NCBI GenBank assembly: GCA_949358305.1
Contig: OX442319.1
Coordinates: forward strand, 7,254,001-7,318,000
DNA length: 64,000 nt
Direction: 5' to 3'
DNA from: Strigamia acuminata
Lineage: Eukaryota; Arthropoda; Chilopoda; Geophilomorpha; Linotaeniidae
Numbering within the stretch: the first letter of the stretch is position 1; every line of letters begins with the position of its first letter. Under the pieces are notes generated by a model that was not told the origin of the DNA, did no database searches, and saw only the letters and a program-made list of their open reading frames with translations. Below, piece by piece: positions 19,001-31,368 of the stretch. The position numbers and the translations under genes were made by a program.

Positions 19001-22000
19001 TGAACATTCAGAGACATTGGTCTTGTGGTGTTTGTGCTAAGTCAACTGTGATGAGATCAAAAGTCTATTCTCCCAAATCATCGGTTAAATGTTATAAAAC
19101 TTACATTGGAGCCTTCTACTAAGGTTTAAACACTATTTCTGAACATTCAGAGACATTGGTCTTGTGGTGTTTGTGCTAAGTCAACTGTGATGAGATCAAA
19201 AGTCTATTCTCCCAAATCATCGGTTAAATGTTTCTAAAACTTACATTGGAGCCTTCTACTAAGGTTTAAACACTATTTCTGAACATTCAGAGACATTGGA
19301 CTTGTGGTGTTTGTGCTAAGTAACTGTGATGAGATCAAAAGTCTATTCTCCCAAATCATTGCTTGGATGTTGCTAAAACTTACATTGAAGGCTTCTACTA
19401 AGGTTTAAACACTATTTCTGAACATTCAGAGACATTGGTCTTGTGGTGTTTGTGCTAAGTCAACTGTGATGAGATCAAAGTCTATTCTCCCAAATCATCG
19501 GTTGGATGTTTCTAAAACTTACATTGGAGCCTTCTACTAAGGTTTAAACACTATTTCTGAACATTCAGAGACATTGGTCTTATGGTGTTTGTGCTAAGTC
19601 AACTATGATGAGATCAAAAGTCTATTCTCCCAAATCATCGGTTGAATGTTTCTAAAACTTACATTGGAGCCTTCTACTAAGGTTTAAACACTATTTCTGA
19701 ACATTCAGAGACATTGGTCTTGTGGTGTTTGTGCTAAGTCAACTGTGATGAGATCAAAAGTCTATTCTCCCAAATCATCGGTTGGATGTTTCTAAAACTT
19801 ACATTGGAGCCTTCTACTAAGGTTTAAACACTATTTCTGAACATTCAGAGACATTGGTCTTGTGGTGTTTGTGCTAAGTCAACTGCGATGTGAAATAAGC
19901 TCAAAATTTTTTTTTCAAAGTTTATTGCTTGGGTGTTGCTAAAACTTACATTGAAGGCTTCTACTAAGGTTTAAACACTATTTCTAAACATTCAGAGACA
20001 TTGGTCTTGTGGTGTTTGTGCTAAGTCAACTGTGATGAGATCAAAAGTCTATTCTCCCAAATCATCGGTTGGATGTTTCTAAAACTTACATTGGAGCCTT
20101 CTACTAAGGTTTAAACACTATTTCTGAACATTCAGAGACATTGGACTTGTGGTGTTTGTGCTAAGTCAACTGCGATGTCAAATGAGCTCAAAATTTTTTT
20201 TTCAAAATTTATTGCTTAGGTGTTGCTAAAACTTATATTGAAGGCTTCTACTAAGGTTTAAACACTATTTCTGAACATTCAGAGACATTGGTCTTGTGGT
20301 GTTTGTGCTAAGTCAACTGTGATGAGATCAAAAGTCTATTCTCCCAAATCATCGGTTAAATGTTATAAAACTTACATTGGAGCCTTCTACTAAGGTTTAA
20401 ACACTATTTCTGAACATTCAGAGACATTGGTCTTGTGGTGTTTGTGCTAAGTCAACTGTGATGAGATCAAAAGTCTATTCTCCCAAATCATCGGTTAAAT
20501 GTTTCTAAAACTTACATTGGAGCCTTCTACTAAGGTTTAAACACTATTTCTGAACATTCAGAGACATTGGACTTGTGGTGTTTGTGCTAAGTAACTGTGA
20601 TGAGATCAAAAGTCTATTCTCCCAAATCATTGCTTGGATGTTGCTAAAACTTACATTGAAGGCTTCTACTAAGGTTTAAACACTATTTCTGAACATTCAG
20701 AGACATTGGTCTTGTGGTGTTTGTGCTAAGTCAACTGTGATGAGATCAAAGTCTATTCTCCCAAATCATCGGTTGGATGTTTCTAAAACTTACATTGGAG
20801 CCTTCTACTAAGGTTTAAACACTATTTCTGAACATTCAGAGACATTGGTCTTATGGTGTTTGTGCTAAGTCAACTATGATGAGATCAAAAGTCTATTCTC
20901 CCAAATCATCGGTTGAATGTTTCTAAAACTTACATTGGAGCCTTCTACTAAGGTTTAAACACTATTTCTGAACATTCAGAGACATTGGTCTTGTGGTGTT
21001 TGTGCTAAGTCAACTGTGATGAGATCAAAAGTCTATTCTCCCAAATCATCGGTTGGATGTTTCTAAAACTTACATTGGAGCCTTCTACTAAGGTTTAAAC
21101 ACTATTTCTGAACATTCAGAGACATTGGTCTTGTGGTGTTTGTGCTAAGTCAACTGCGATGTGAAATAAGCTCAAAATTTTTTTTTCAAAGTTTATTGCT
21201 TGGGTGTTGCTAAAACTTACATTGAAGGCTTCTACTAAGGTTTAAACACTATTTCTAAACATTCAGAGACATTGGTCTTGTGGTGTTTGTGCTAAGTCAA
21301 CTGTGATGAGATCAAAAGTCTATTCTCCCAAATCATCGGTTGGATGTTTCTAAAACTTACATTGGAGCCTTCTACTAAGGTTTAAACACTATTTCTGAAC
21401 ATTCAGAGACATTGGACTTGTGGTGTTTGTGCTAAGTCAACTGCGATGTCAAATGAACTCAAAATTTTTTTTTCAAAATTTATTGCTTAGGTGTTGCTAA
21501 AACTTATATTGAAGGCTTCTACTAAGGTTTAAACACTATTTCTGAACATTCAGAGACATTGGTCTTGTGGTGTTTGTGCTAAGTCAACTGTGATGAGATC
21601 AAAAGTTTATTCTCCCAAATCATTCGTGGGATGTTTCTAAAACTTACATTGGAGCCTTCTACTAAGGTTTAAACACTATTTCTGAACATTCAGAGACATT
21701 GGTCTTGTGGTGTTTGTGCTAAGTCAACTGTGATGAGATCAAAAGTCTATTCTCCCAAATCATCGGTTAAATGTTATAAAACTTACATTGGAGCCTTCTA
21801 CTAAGGTTTAAACACTATTTCTGAACATTCAGAGACATTGGTCTTGTGGTGTTTGTGCTAAGTCAACTGTGATGAGATCAAAAGTCTATTCTCCCAAATC
21901 ATCGGTTAAATGTTTCTAAAACTTACATTGGAGCCTTCTACTAAGGTTTAAACACTATTTCTGAACATTCAGAGACATTGGACTTGTGGTGTTTGTGCTA

Positions 22001-25000
22001 AGTAACTGTGATGAGATCAAAGTCTATTCTCCCAAATCATCGGTTGGATGTTTCTAAAACTTACATTGGAGCCTTCTACTAAGGTTTAAACACTATTTCT
22101 GAACATTCAGAGACATTGGTCTTATGGTGTTTGTGCTAAGTCAACTGTGATGAGATCAAAAGTCTATTCTCCCAAATCATCGGTTGGATGTTTCTAAAAC
22201 TTACATTGGAGCCTTCTACTAAGGTTTAAACACTATTTCTGAACATTCAGAGACATTGGTCTTGTGGTGTTTGTGCTAAGTCAACTGCGATGTGAAATAA
22301 GCTCAAAATTTTTTTTTCAAAGTTTATTGCTTGGGTGTTGCTAAAACTTACATTGAAGGCTTCTACTAAGGTTTAAACACTATTTCTAAACATTCAGAGA
22401 CATTGGTCTTGTGGTGTTTGTGCTAAGTCAACTGTGATGAGATCAAAAGTCTATTCTCCCAAATCATCGGTTGGATGTTTCTAAAACTTACATTGGAGCC
22501 TTCTACTAAGGTTTAAACACTATTTCTGAACATTCAGAGACATTGGACTTGTGGTGTTTGTGCTAAGTCAACTACGATGTGAAATGAGCTCAAAATTTTT
22601 TTTTCAAAATTTAATGCTTGGGTGTTGCTAAAACTTATATTGAAGGCTTCTACTAAGGTTTAAACACTATTTCTGAACATTCAGAGACATTGGACTTGTG
22701 GTGTTTGTGCTAAGTCAACTGTGATGAGATCAAAAGTTTATTCTCCCAAATCATTCGTTGGATGTTTCTAAAACTTACATTGGAGCCTTCTACTAAGGTT
22801 TAAACACTATTTCTGAACATTCAGAGACATTGGTCTTGTGGTGTTTGTGCTAAGTCAACTGCGATGTGAAATAAGCTCAAAATTTTTTTTTCAAAGTTTA
22901 TTGCTTGGGTGTTGCTAAAACTTACATTGAAGGCTTCTACTAAGGTTTAAACACTATTTCTAAACATTCAGAGACATTGGTCTTGTGGTGTTTGTGCTAA
23001 GTCAACTGTGATGAGATCAAAAGTCTATTCTCCCAAATCATCGGTTGGATGTTTCTAAAACTTACATTGGAGCCTTCTACTAAGGTTTAAACACTATTTC
23101 TGAACATTCAGAGACATTGGACTTGTGGTGTTTGTGCTAAGTCAACTGCGATGTCAAATGAGCTCAAAATTTTTTTTTCAAAATTTATTGCTTAGGTGTT
23201 GCTAAAACTTATATTGAAGGCTTCTACTAAGGTTTAAACACTATTTCTGAACATTCAGAGACATTGGTCTTGTGGTGTTTGTGCTAAGTCAACTGTGATG
23301 AGATCAAAAGTCTATTCTCCCAAATCATCGGTTAAATGTTATAAAACTTACATTGGAGCCTTCTACTAAGGTTTAAACACTATTTCTGAACATTCAGAGA
23401 CATTGGTCTTGTGGTGTTTGTGCTAAGTCAACTGTGATGAGATCAAAAGTCTATTCTCCCAAATCATCGGTTAAATGTTTCTAAAACTTACATTGGAGCC
23501 TTCTACTAAGGTTTAAACACTATTTCTGAACATTCAGAGACATTGGACTTGTGGTGTTTGTGCTAAGTAACTGTGATGAGATCAAAAGTCTATTCTCCCA
23601 AATCATTGCTTGGATGTTGCTAAAACTTACATTGAAGGCTTCTACTAAGGTTTAAACACTATTTCTGAACATTCAGAGACATTGGTCTTGTGGTGTTTGT
23701 GCTAAGTCAACTGTGATGAGATCAAAGTCTATTCTCCCAAATCATCGGTTGGATGTTTCTAAAACTTACATTGGAGCCTTCTACTAAGGTTTAAACACTA
23801 TTTCTGAACATTCAGAGACATTGGTCTTATGGTGTTTGTGCTAAGTCAACTATGATGAGATCAAAAGTCTATTCTCCCAAATCATCGGTTGAATGTTTCT
23901 AAAACTTACATTGGAGCCTTCTACTAAGGTTTAAACACTATTTCTGAACATTCAGAGACATTGGTCTTGTGGTGTTTGTGCTAAGTCAACTGTGATGAGA
24001 TCAAAAGTCTATTCTCCCAAATCATCGGTTGGATGTTTCTAAAACTTACATTGGAGCCTTCTACTAAGGTTTAAACACTATTTCTGAACATTCAGAGACA
24101 TTGGTCTTGTGGTGTTTGTGCTAAGTCAACTGCGATGTGAAATAAGCTCAAAATTTTTTTTTCAAAGTTTATTGCTTGGGTGTTGCTAAAACTTACATTG
24201 AAGGCTTCTACTAAGGTTTAAACACTATTTCTAAACATTCAGAGACATTGGTCTTGTGGTGTTTGTGCTAAGTCAACTGTGATGAGATCAAAAGTCTATT
24301 CTCCCAAATCATCGGTTGGATGTTTCTAAAACTTACATTGGAGCCTTCTACTAAGGTTTAAACACTATTTCTGAACATTCAGAGACATTGGACTTGTGGT
24401 GTTTGTGCTAAGTCAACTGCGATGTCAAATGAACTCAAAATTTTTTTTTCAAAATTTATTGCTTAGGTGTTGCTAAAACTTATATTGAAGGCTTCTACTA
24501 AGGTTTAAACACTATTTCTGAACATTCAGAGACATTGGTCTTGTGGTGTTTGTGCTAAGTCAACTGTGATGAGATCAAAAGTTTATTCTCCCAAATCATT
24601 CGTGGGATGTTTCTAAAACTTACATTGGAGCCTTCTACTAAGGTTTAAACACTATTTCTGAACATTCAGAGACATTGGTCTTGTGGTGTTTGTGCTAAGT
24701 CAACTGTGATGAGATCAAAAGTCTATTCTCCCAAATCATCGGTTAAATGTTATAAAACTTACATTGGAGCCTTCTACTAAGGTTTAAACACTATTTCTGA
24801 ACATTCAGAGACATTGGTCTTGTGGTGTTTGTGCTAAGTCAACTGTGATGAGATCAAAAGTCTATTCTCCCAAATCATCGGTTAAATGTTTCTAAAACTT
24901 ACATTGGAGCCTTCTACTAAGGTTTAAACACTATTTCTGAACATTCAGAGACATTGGACTTGTGGTGTTTGTGCTAAGTAACTGTGATGAGATCAAAGTC

Positions 25001-26957
25001 TATTCTCCCAAATCATCGGTTGGATGTTTCTAAAACTTACATTGGAGCCTTCTACTAAGGTTTAAACACTATTTCTGAACATTCAGAGACATTGGTCTTA
25101 TGGTGTTTGTGCTAAGTCAACTGTGATGAGATCAAAAGTCTATTCTCCCAAATCATCGGTTGGATGTTTCTAAAACTTACATTGGAGCCTTCTACTAAGG
25201 TTTAAACACTATTTCTGAACATTCAGAGACATTGGTCTTGTGGTGTTTGTGCTAAGTCAACTGCGATGTGAAATAAGCTCAAAATTTTTTTTTCAAAGTT
25301 TATTGCTTGGGTGTTGCTAAAACTTACATTGAAGGCTTCTACTAAGGTTTAAACACTATTTCTAAACATTCAGAGACATTGGTCTTGTGGTGTTTGTGCT
25401 AAGTCAACTGTGATGAGATCAAAAGTCTATTCTCCCAAATCATCGGTTGGATGTTTCTAAAACTTACATTGGAGCCTTCTACTAAGGTTTAAACACTATT
25501 TCTGAACATTCAGAGACATTGGACTTGTGGTGTTTGTGCTAAGTCAACTACGATGTGAAATGAGCTCAAAATTTTTTTTTCAAAATTTAATGCTTGGGTG
25601 TTGCTAAAACTTATATTGAAGGCTTCTACTAAGGTTTAAACACTATTTCTGAACATTCAGAGACATTGGACTTGTGGTGTTTGTGCTAAGTCAACTGTGA
25701 TGAGATCAAAAGTTTATTCTCCCAAATCATTCGTTGGATGTTTCTAAAACTTACATTGGAGCCTTCTACTAAGGTTTAAACACTATTTCTGAACATTCAG
25801 AGACATTGGTCTTGTGGTGTTTGTGCTAAGTCAACTGTGATGAGATCAAAAGTCTATTCTCCCAAATCATCGGTTAAATGTTATAAAACTTACATTGGAG
25901 CCTTCTACTAAGGTTTAAACACTATTTCTGAACATTCAGAGACATTGGTCTTGTGGTGTTTGTGCTAAGTCAACTGTGATGAGATCAAAAGTCTATTCTC
26001 CCAAATCATCGGTTGGATGTTTCTAAAACTTACATTGGAGCCTTCTACTAAGGTTTAAACACTATTTCTGAACATTCAGAGACATTGGTCTTGTGGTGTT
26101 TGTGCTAAGTCAACTGTGATGAGATCAAAAGTCTATTCTCCTAAATCATTGGTTGGATGTTTCTAAAACTTACATTGGAGCCTTCTACTCAGGTTTAAAC
26201 ACTATTTCTGAACATTCAGAGACATTGGTCTTGTGGTGTTTGTGCTAAGTCAACTGCGATGTGAAATAAGCTCAAAATTTTTTTCTTCAAAATTTAATGC
26301 TTGGGTGTTGCTAAAACTTATATTGAAGGCTTCTACTAAGGTTTAAACACTATTTCTGAACATACAGAGACATTGGACTTGTGGTGTTTGTGCTAAGTAA
26401 CTGTGATGAGATCAAAAGTCTATTCTCCCAAATCATTGCTTGGATGTTGCTAAAACTTACATTGAAGGCTTCTACTAAGGTTTAAACACTATTTCTGAAC
26501 ATTCAGAGACATTGGTCTTGTGGTGTTTGTGCTAAGTCAACTGTGATGAGATCAAAAGTCTATTCTCCCAAATCATCGGTTGGATGTTTCTAAAACTTAC
26601 ATTGGAGCCTTCTACTAAGGTTTAAACACTATTTCTGAACATTCAGAGACATTGGTCTTATGGTGTTTGTGCTAAGTCAACTATGATGAGATCAAAAGTC
26701 TATTCTCCCAAATCATCGGTTGAATGTTTCTAAAACTTACATTGGAGCCTTCTACTAAGGTTTAAACACTATTTCTGAACATTCAGAGACATTGGTCTTG
26801 TGGTGTTTGTGCTAAGTCAACTGTGATGAGATCAAAAGTCTATTCTCCCAAATCATCGGTTGGATGTTTCTAAAACTTACATTGGAGCCTTCTACTAAGG
26901 TTTAAACACTATTTCTGAACATTCAGAGACATTGGACTTGTGGTGTTTGTGCTAAGT
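16045..26957. repeat. Satellite array 2 with higher-order repeats
   Basis: About 10.9 kb of the same satellite. The rare variant GTGAAATAAGCTC marks higher-order units: it occurs at about 18621, 19892, 21162, 22293, 22868, 24139 and 25270. The spacings 1271, 1270, 1131, 575, 1271 and 1131 equal 9, 9, 8, 4, 9 and 8 monomers. The same markers show a 2977-bp super-period (21162 to 24139, 22293 to 25270). Non-coding throughout. It ends at the kinase element's 3' LTR, whose duplicated AAGT is 26954-26957. Confidence 0.95.
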
Positions 26958-28315
26958 TGTTTCTGGCAAGGTCGCAGGCGACAACCAGGCCAGAAGGAGG
27001 GGCGGCAATACTTGACTGCTGCTTGGCACAAATTGATACACAGAAGTTGGCCAAAGACTTGAAGAAATGCAAACACTGGACTTGAACTTGCTGCTTCACA
27101 TGATGATCTGCCACTGGTGAGTTCAAGGAGGAGGAAGGAGGATTTTTCTACTCACTGCACATTGCTTTCTGGTTGTATAGAGAAATGAGACTTGGAGAGA
27201 AATAAAAAGCAACCATTTTATTCTCTAAATTCTTAACAAGACTACTACAATTGAATCACGAGGATATTACAAAGAAGTCACACTTTAACAATAATAAGAA
27301 ACAACAAGTGTAACTATCTCCACATTGTATAAGGACACTTGCACTTAAAGTTACAGAGGTCTCTAAGTGCTTGTAAAGAGAAATAAGTACTGCTGGCACA
27401 ACAAAACTACCGTAGAAGTTAATAGTTGAAAACACATAAGCCTAACAGCAAGTATTTGACATTAAATGCAAAAGTATACATTAACAACAGTCTCTAACCA
27501 CAATGCTCGTTGAGAACTAAATTATTCACTCTAAAACACACTGAACAACTCATAAAATAGAGAAAAGAATAAGTAAAGACATTTTAGACCAATGAGCTGG
27601 CAACTTTACAGTAAGTGCAGAAGTTAAGTTATAAATCAACACAGATAAATCTTAAACTTAACACTTTTACATTGCATAATAATTAAGTGATTAATTATTA
27701 ATCAGAACCCACAAAAACTCTTTGGGATTAAACATTTTCTCCTCTCTTTACAGATACAAGTAGACCACTCCCACAGTAATGGCCGACAATGTAAACAGAG
27801 ATCACTTGCAGGAAGATAGAAAGGCTTGAAATTAGCTCACTAGACAGGCTACACACAATCTAAGTTAACAAAACGCTTAATTGGTTAGTAATATACAGAA
27901 AACAAACAGAAATTGATTGAAACAGCTTAAAACTGATAATAACATACATTTCTCATTCTAGTACCCTTTTGCTGTCTGAGAGCATCATTACACCTTGTCA
28001 CTACATTGACAATAGTGGACTGGAAACAGGAAAACACTTGGAAACATCAAAACATGCATAACACAGGTAAACAAGATAGAAAATAAATTCTAAGTGGATA
28101 AATAACTAATGTAAAAACTCTTTTCTTCCCAGATTTATCCGGTCAGATCAACCAGTACTGAGAAATTCACTCAAACTAACTCAAAGAAGACTTATATTCA
28201 AATAAGTGTCTAATTAAATTCCCAATCTAAGATAAATATTAAAAACCCTTTTTAATAATTCCAGATGACTAATTTTTAAGACGTTTAGCAGCTTTCCTTT
28301 ATGTTGCTAGCAACA
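26958..28315 (-). repeat. 3' LTR of TK-BEL copy 1
   Basis: 1358 bp. In element orientation it begins with the palindrome TGTTGCTAGCAACA and ends CCAGAAACA. It matches 32189-33546 throughout as far as I compared. Its transcript-sense 3' part holds a poly(A) signal (27217-27222) and a small repeated ORF (MNSPVADHHVKQQ...) that also occurs in the other two LTR copies and has no known domain. Confidence 0.93.
27217..27222 (-). terminator. Poly(A) signal AATAAA in TK-BEL 3' LTR
   Basis: TTTATT on the + strand reads AATAAA on the element's sense strand, near the 3' part of the LTR where the R/U5 boundary is expected. Sense sequence downstream is T-rich (TTGCTTTTTATTTC). Confidence 0.5.
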
Positions 28316-28318
28316 TAG

Positions 28319-28328
28319 ATTGCCGGCG
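28319..28328 (-). other. CGCCGGCAAT motif preceding the TK-BEL 3' LTR
   Basis: In sense orientation the sequence reads CTTTCTTTTCGCCGGCAATCTA and then the LTR. The 10-mer is the same as in BEL-1 (14468-14477), 3 nt from the LTR, again after a pyrimidine tract and without a polypurine tract. The LTRs of the two families are otherwise unlike, so the match is probably functional or inherited from the common ancestor. Confidence 0.65.
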
Positions 28329-28350
28329 AAAAGAAAGTGCGAACAACCCA

Positions 28351-31300
28351 TCATTTAGTTCGATTACTTCTGGTCTTTGATGATAATATTTGGGAGACCT
28401 CTTTCACCTTTTCGTATTCCACTCTGGGTGGCATGATTCTTTGACGGATCAAATTTGGTATCCACGGAGGTATTCTTCGGTTGACAATCATACAACTAAG
28501 TCGAATAATTCCGTTGATGATTTTCCTTTTCGTCTCTAGGGACTTCATGGGCTTTGAGAAACATACTCGACAGGTTGGTTTGTATTTGTCGATCCCTCCT
28601 ATCATCTTGACTCGGGTTTCGTGCGAAATTCGTCTTGAAAATTCAGCTTTATCTCCGCAAAAATAACATTTTGCTTGTAGTTTCACAACAGACTCGGCTA
28701 GTGGAACTAACTCGGATATCTGATCAAATGGCTTCCTCTTGAAGTCGACGTCTAATGCGGCGACTATTACCTTTTTCTTTTGCTCAGCCATTTCATTTGA
28801 AAAAGTAAAAATGTCGGGAAAAAACTGTCCTTCGTCAATTCCGATTGTCTTCACTAATTTCGTTTTTTCCACAGCATTGGTTAGGCTACTGGTCGCGATT
28901 GCTTCTCGTCGATGACCGTCGTGGGTCACGACTTCGGTTTTACTGTAACGATCGTCATTGGAGTGTTTAATTAGCAGGGACGACGTCTTCTCTTCCTTTT
29001 CTAAAAGCTTCAATAACTTGGTCGTTTTCCCCGCATACATTGGACCAATGATGAGATGAATTCCCTTTTGATTGGTTGACAAATCAATTTTCTTTTTCCA
29101 GAAATTCAGAATCACGTTTCCACTCCATCTCACGATTGCACACAATTTGGGTAAACTGGGCACTTGGTTTGTAAGTAATTCGACGTTCTTTCTCCCTGAC
29201 TCTAACTGATTTCGCCCTCGTAATTCCGGCTTCATGTCCGAGCTTGGAGTTCTGTTGACCAATCCTCCATCCTTGAACGACTTTTTCGTTTTTTGGAGGG
29301 TGGTGTCCAGTTCCTCTTTCTCCAGACCACTGGAGAGGCTCGCGGCAAAACAAGAAGGTGTGACGTCTGTCTGTTTATTCACACCGGGTTCGCCATTCAT
29401 GTTGGGCAGTGATTTCGGAATTAATTGGACTATTTTGTTTTCGTCATTTTCAGGTTGATTTGAGATCACTTCTTCTTTGGACTCGACCGCCATGCAAGAA
29501 ATGTTGCACGCTGCCATGTTTTCTTCAAGCGGGTTGTTTGGTTTCAGTCGACCGTTTAGAATCCACCCAAAAATTGTCTCCATTAATCCCAACTCGTCGT
29601 TGATTTTTCGGCTTCCACCTTGACAAATCTTCCACCATGCGTTGCTTCCTAATAAGACGTCAATGTCTTCCGATTCTGACGGATGTATCTCAGCCATCTC
29701 AAGTCCGAGTGATTGGACTTGCTTTATGGCTTCTGCTCCAATTATCCCTTTGACTTTCGGGAGTGTGTCGGTTTCTAATGCAAGGATTGATGTCTTTTTT
29801 GTTCCGTGTCTTGATTGTAGTTCGAATCTAAAGACATCATGTGTCGTCGGAACTGGCTTTTTGTTGAGCAGACACTGTGTCATCGTGTGTAGTGTCTCGA
29901 TCTTTTGCATCCGGAATTTATTTACTAGTCTCTTCGTGACGTAGGAGCGATGGCTTCCTGGATCTAGTAATCCGCGGACGGGGTACATGTCTCCATTTTT
30001 CTTCACAAAAAGAGCAGTGAAGACCATCAGTTGAATCTCCACCGACTCGGTAAGCGATACATTAGTAGACACGTTTTCTTCTTTTGGTGTAATCGCTTTT
30101 TCTTTGTTGTTTTTGTTGCAGATCGATGTGTGATGTCTTCCACCACACAAGCGACAACAAAACTTCACGGTACATTCTTTGGCTGTGTGGTTATATCTCA
30201 AGCAGTTGAAACAAAGTCGTTTCTTCTTCACTATTTCGATCCTCGCTGGTACATCGAGATCCGCATCACAATTTGCGTGTGCGTGATCACCATCACAATA
30301 AGCGCAGGCGGGTTTGCGGTTTGGATTTGACTTGGAATTCATACTCAATTTTCCATTCTCGGAAGTCACGAATGAGGACATGGTTCCAGTTGGTCTTTCT
30401 CTTGTTTCCTTTGAAGTTTTCTCAAATTTTTCTGACTTCTTCAGATGAGCGCGCTTAAGGAGAACGCTTTCTTCCGACAATTCAGCCAGTTGTATCTCGG
30501 TTGCTACGAAGTCCAGAAAAACGTTAACATCATCAACTTTTCCTTGATGCTTTCGGTAAAAACGTTGGGAGATCTCCGGTGGAAATTTTCTAAGTAGTTC
30601 TGGAATAAGGTACGTTCCAGTAGTGTCAACTGACACAGACAGTTGCGCCATGGTCCGGACAGCAGATGCCAATGACGTGAATAGAGCTTTGAGTGGCTCG
30701 ATTGGGTAGAGATCGAAAACGGGTTTCGACTCCCTAATCATCTTTGAAATAGCATTTCTCTGCGTGTTTTCAGAACCGAATAGACTCTCCAATGTGTTTT
30801 TCGCTAATGGGTAGGCGTCATCAGTTATTGGGTACGACTTGATTGCGGATTCTGCAGCCCCAGTGCAGCATGACCTCAGATATATAAGCTTTTCCACGTT
30901 CGAAAGCTCCGTGTTCTGATCAACTGCTGATTCGAATAAATTCGCAAAACCTCTATATTCAGTTGCATCGCCACTAAATTTGGCAATGTCGGTTTTCGGC
31001 AATCTCGTGTTTCTCCTAGATGAAGCGGACGTCTGGTTTAAACTGGAATTCTGTCCCGGATGGGAACCAAATTGCCCTGCCATTTTTCCAGACACTTTTG
31101 CTCTTTGCTTCAATAAATTTACTCTGGTTCTAATGTCTTCAATTCGTTGAAGCCCCGCTAAATAGTCCTCTCTTTTTGACTCGTCTTTAAGAGCTTTCAA
31201 TTCGTCGGCGAGATCACTCAATTGCTGGTCAACCGTTATTTGCATGGCTTCCAGCTCTCCTCCGTCTAGAATGTTGACTGAAGATCCCAGCAGATCCTCG

Positions 31301-31368
31301 GCTCCTTGAGCCTTTGCTTTCCAAATGACCTCCTTTTCCTCGAGATCAGCAGCGGATAATGTAGCCAT
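28351..31368 (-). CDS. Gag-protease-thymidine kinase fusion polyprotein, 1005 aa
   Basis: Residue numbers are from the ATG at 31368 (the frame is open upstream, but the codon 9 bp earlier is GTG). Gag: DUF1759-like region near 125-215 (ELSNVEKLIYLRSCCTGAA). Zinc knuckles: 386-399 (CFNCLRYNHTAKEC) and 405-417. Protease: DPGS with Asp469, flap-like IDVLLGSNAWWK near 568-579. Linker of unknown function about 630-765. Thymidine kinase, TK1 type, about 770-940: P-loop GPMYAGKTT (775-783), IDEGQFFPD (844-852) with catalytic-type Glu846, AALDVDFKRKPF from about 870, VPLAESVVKL, and a zinc site with CYFC (901-904) and CRVC (933-936). A basic tail of about 65 residues follows. TK1 enzymes phosphorylate thymidine to dTMP. 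All core motifs are intact and no intron is visible, so capture as cDNA is likely. Confidence 0.93.
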   Translation of the reverse strand: MATLSAADLEEKEVIWKAKAQGAEDLLGSSVNILDGGELEAMQITVDQQLSDLADELKALKDESKREDYLAGLQRIEDIRTRVNLLKQRAKVSGKMAGQFGSHPGQNSSLNQTSASSRRNTRLPKTDIAKFSGDATEYRGFANLFESAVDQNTELSNVEKLIYLRSCCTGAAESAIKSYPITDDAYPLAKNTLESLFGSENTQRNAISKMIRESKPVFDLYPIEPLKALFTSLASAVRTMAQLSVSVDTTGTYLIPELLRKFPPEISQRFYRKHQGKVDDVNVFLDFVATEIQLAELSEESVLLKRAHLKKSEKFEKTSKETRERPTGTMSSFVTSENGKLSMNSKSNPNRKPACAYCDGDHAHANCDADLDVPARIEIVKKKRLCFNCLRYNHTAKECTVKFCCRLCGGRHHTSICNKNNKEKAITPKEENVSTNVSLTESVEIQLMVFTALFVKKNGDMYPVRGLLDPGSHRSYVTKRLVNKFRMQKIETLHTMTQCLLNKKPVPTTHDVFRFELQSRHGTKKTSILALETDTLPKVKGIIGAEAIKQVQSLGLEMAEIHPSESEDIDVLLGSNAWWKICQGGSRKINDELGLMETIFGWILNGRLKPNNPLEENMAACNISCMAVESKEEVISNQPENDENKIVQLIPKSLPNMNGEPGVNKQTDVTPSCFAASLSSGLEKEELDTTLQKTKKSFKDGGLVNRTPSSDMKPELRGRNQLESGRKNVELLTNQVPSLPKLCAIVRWSGNVILNFWKKKIDLSTNQKGIHLIIGPMYAGKTTKLLKLLEKEEKTSSLLIKHSNDDRYSKTEVVTHDGHRREAIATSSLTNAVEKTKLVKTIGIDEGQFFPDIFTFSNEMAEQKKKVIVAALDVDFKRKPFDQISELVPLAESVVKLQAKCYFCGDKAEFSRRISHETRVKMIGGIDKYKPTCRVCFSKPMKSLETKRKIINGIIRLSCMIVNRRIPPWIPNLIRQRIMPPRVEYEKVKEVSQILSSKTRSNRTK

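Noticed and set aside
26923-27126. Small ORF beginning MNSPVADHHVKQQ in each TK-BEL LTR
   Set aside because: Present in three LTR copies (also 32175-32357 and 61150-61362), but its C-terminus changes with the flanking sequence because it runs out of the LTR end. Possibly a short upstream ORF, but nothing supports a protein.
28481-30458. + strand ORFs of 61-100 codons opposite the Gag-protease-TK gene
   Set aside because: They are antisense shadows of a strongly supported coding frame. Their repetition at 62716-63838 follows from the second copy.
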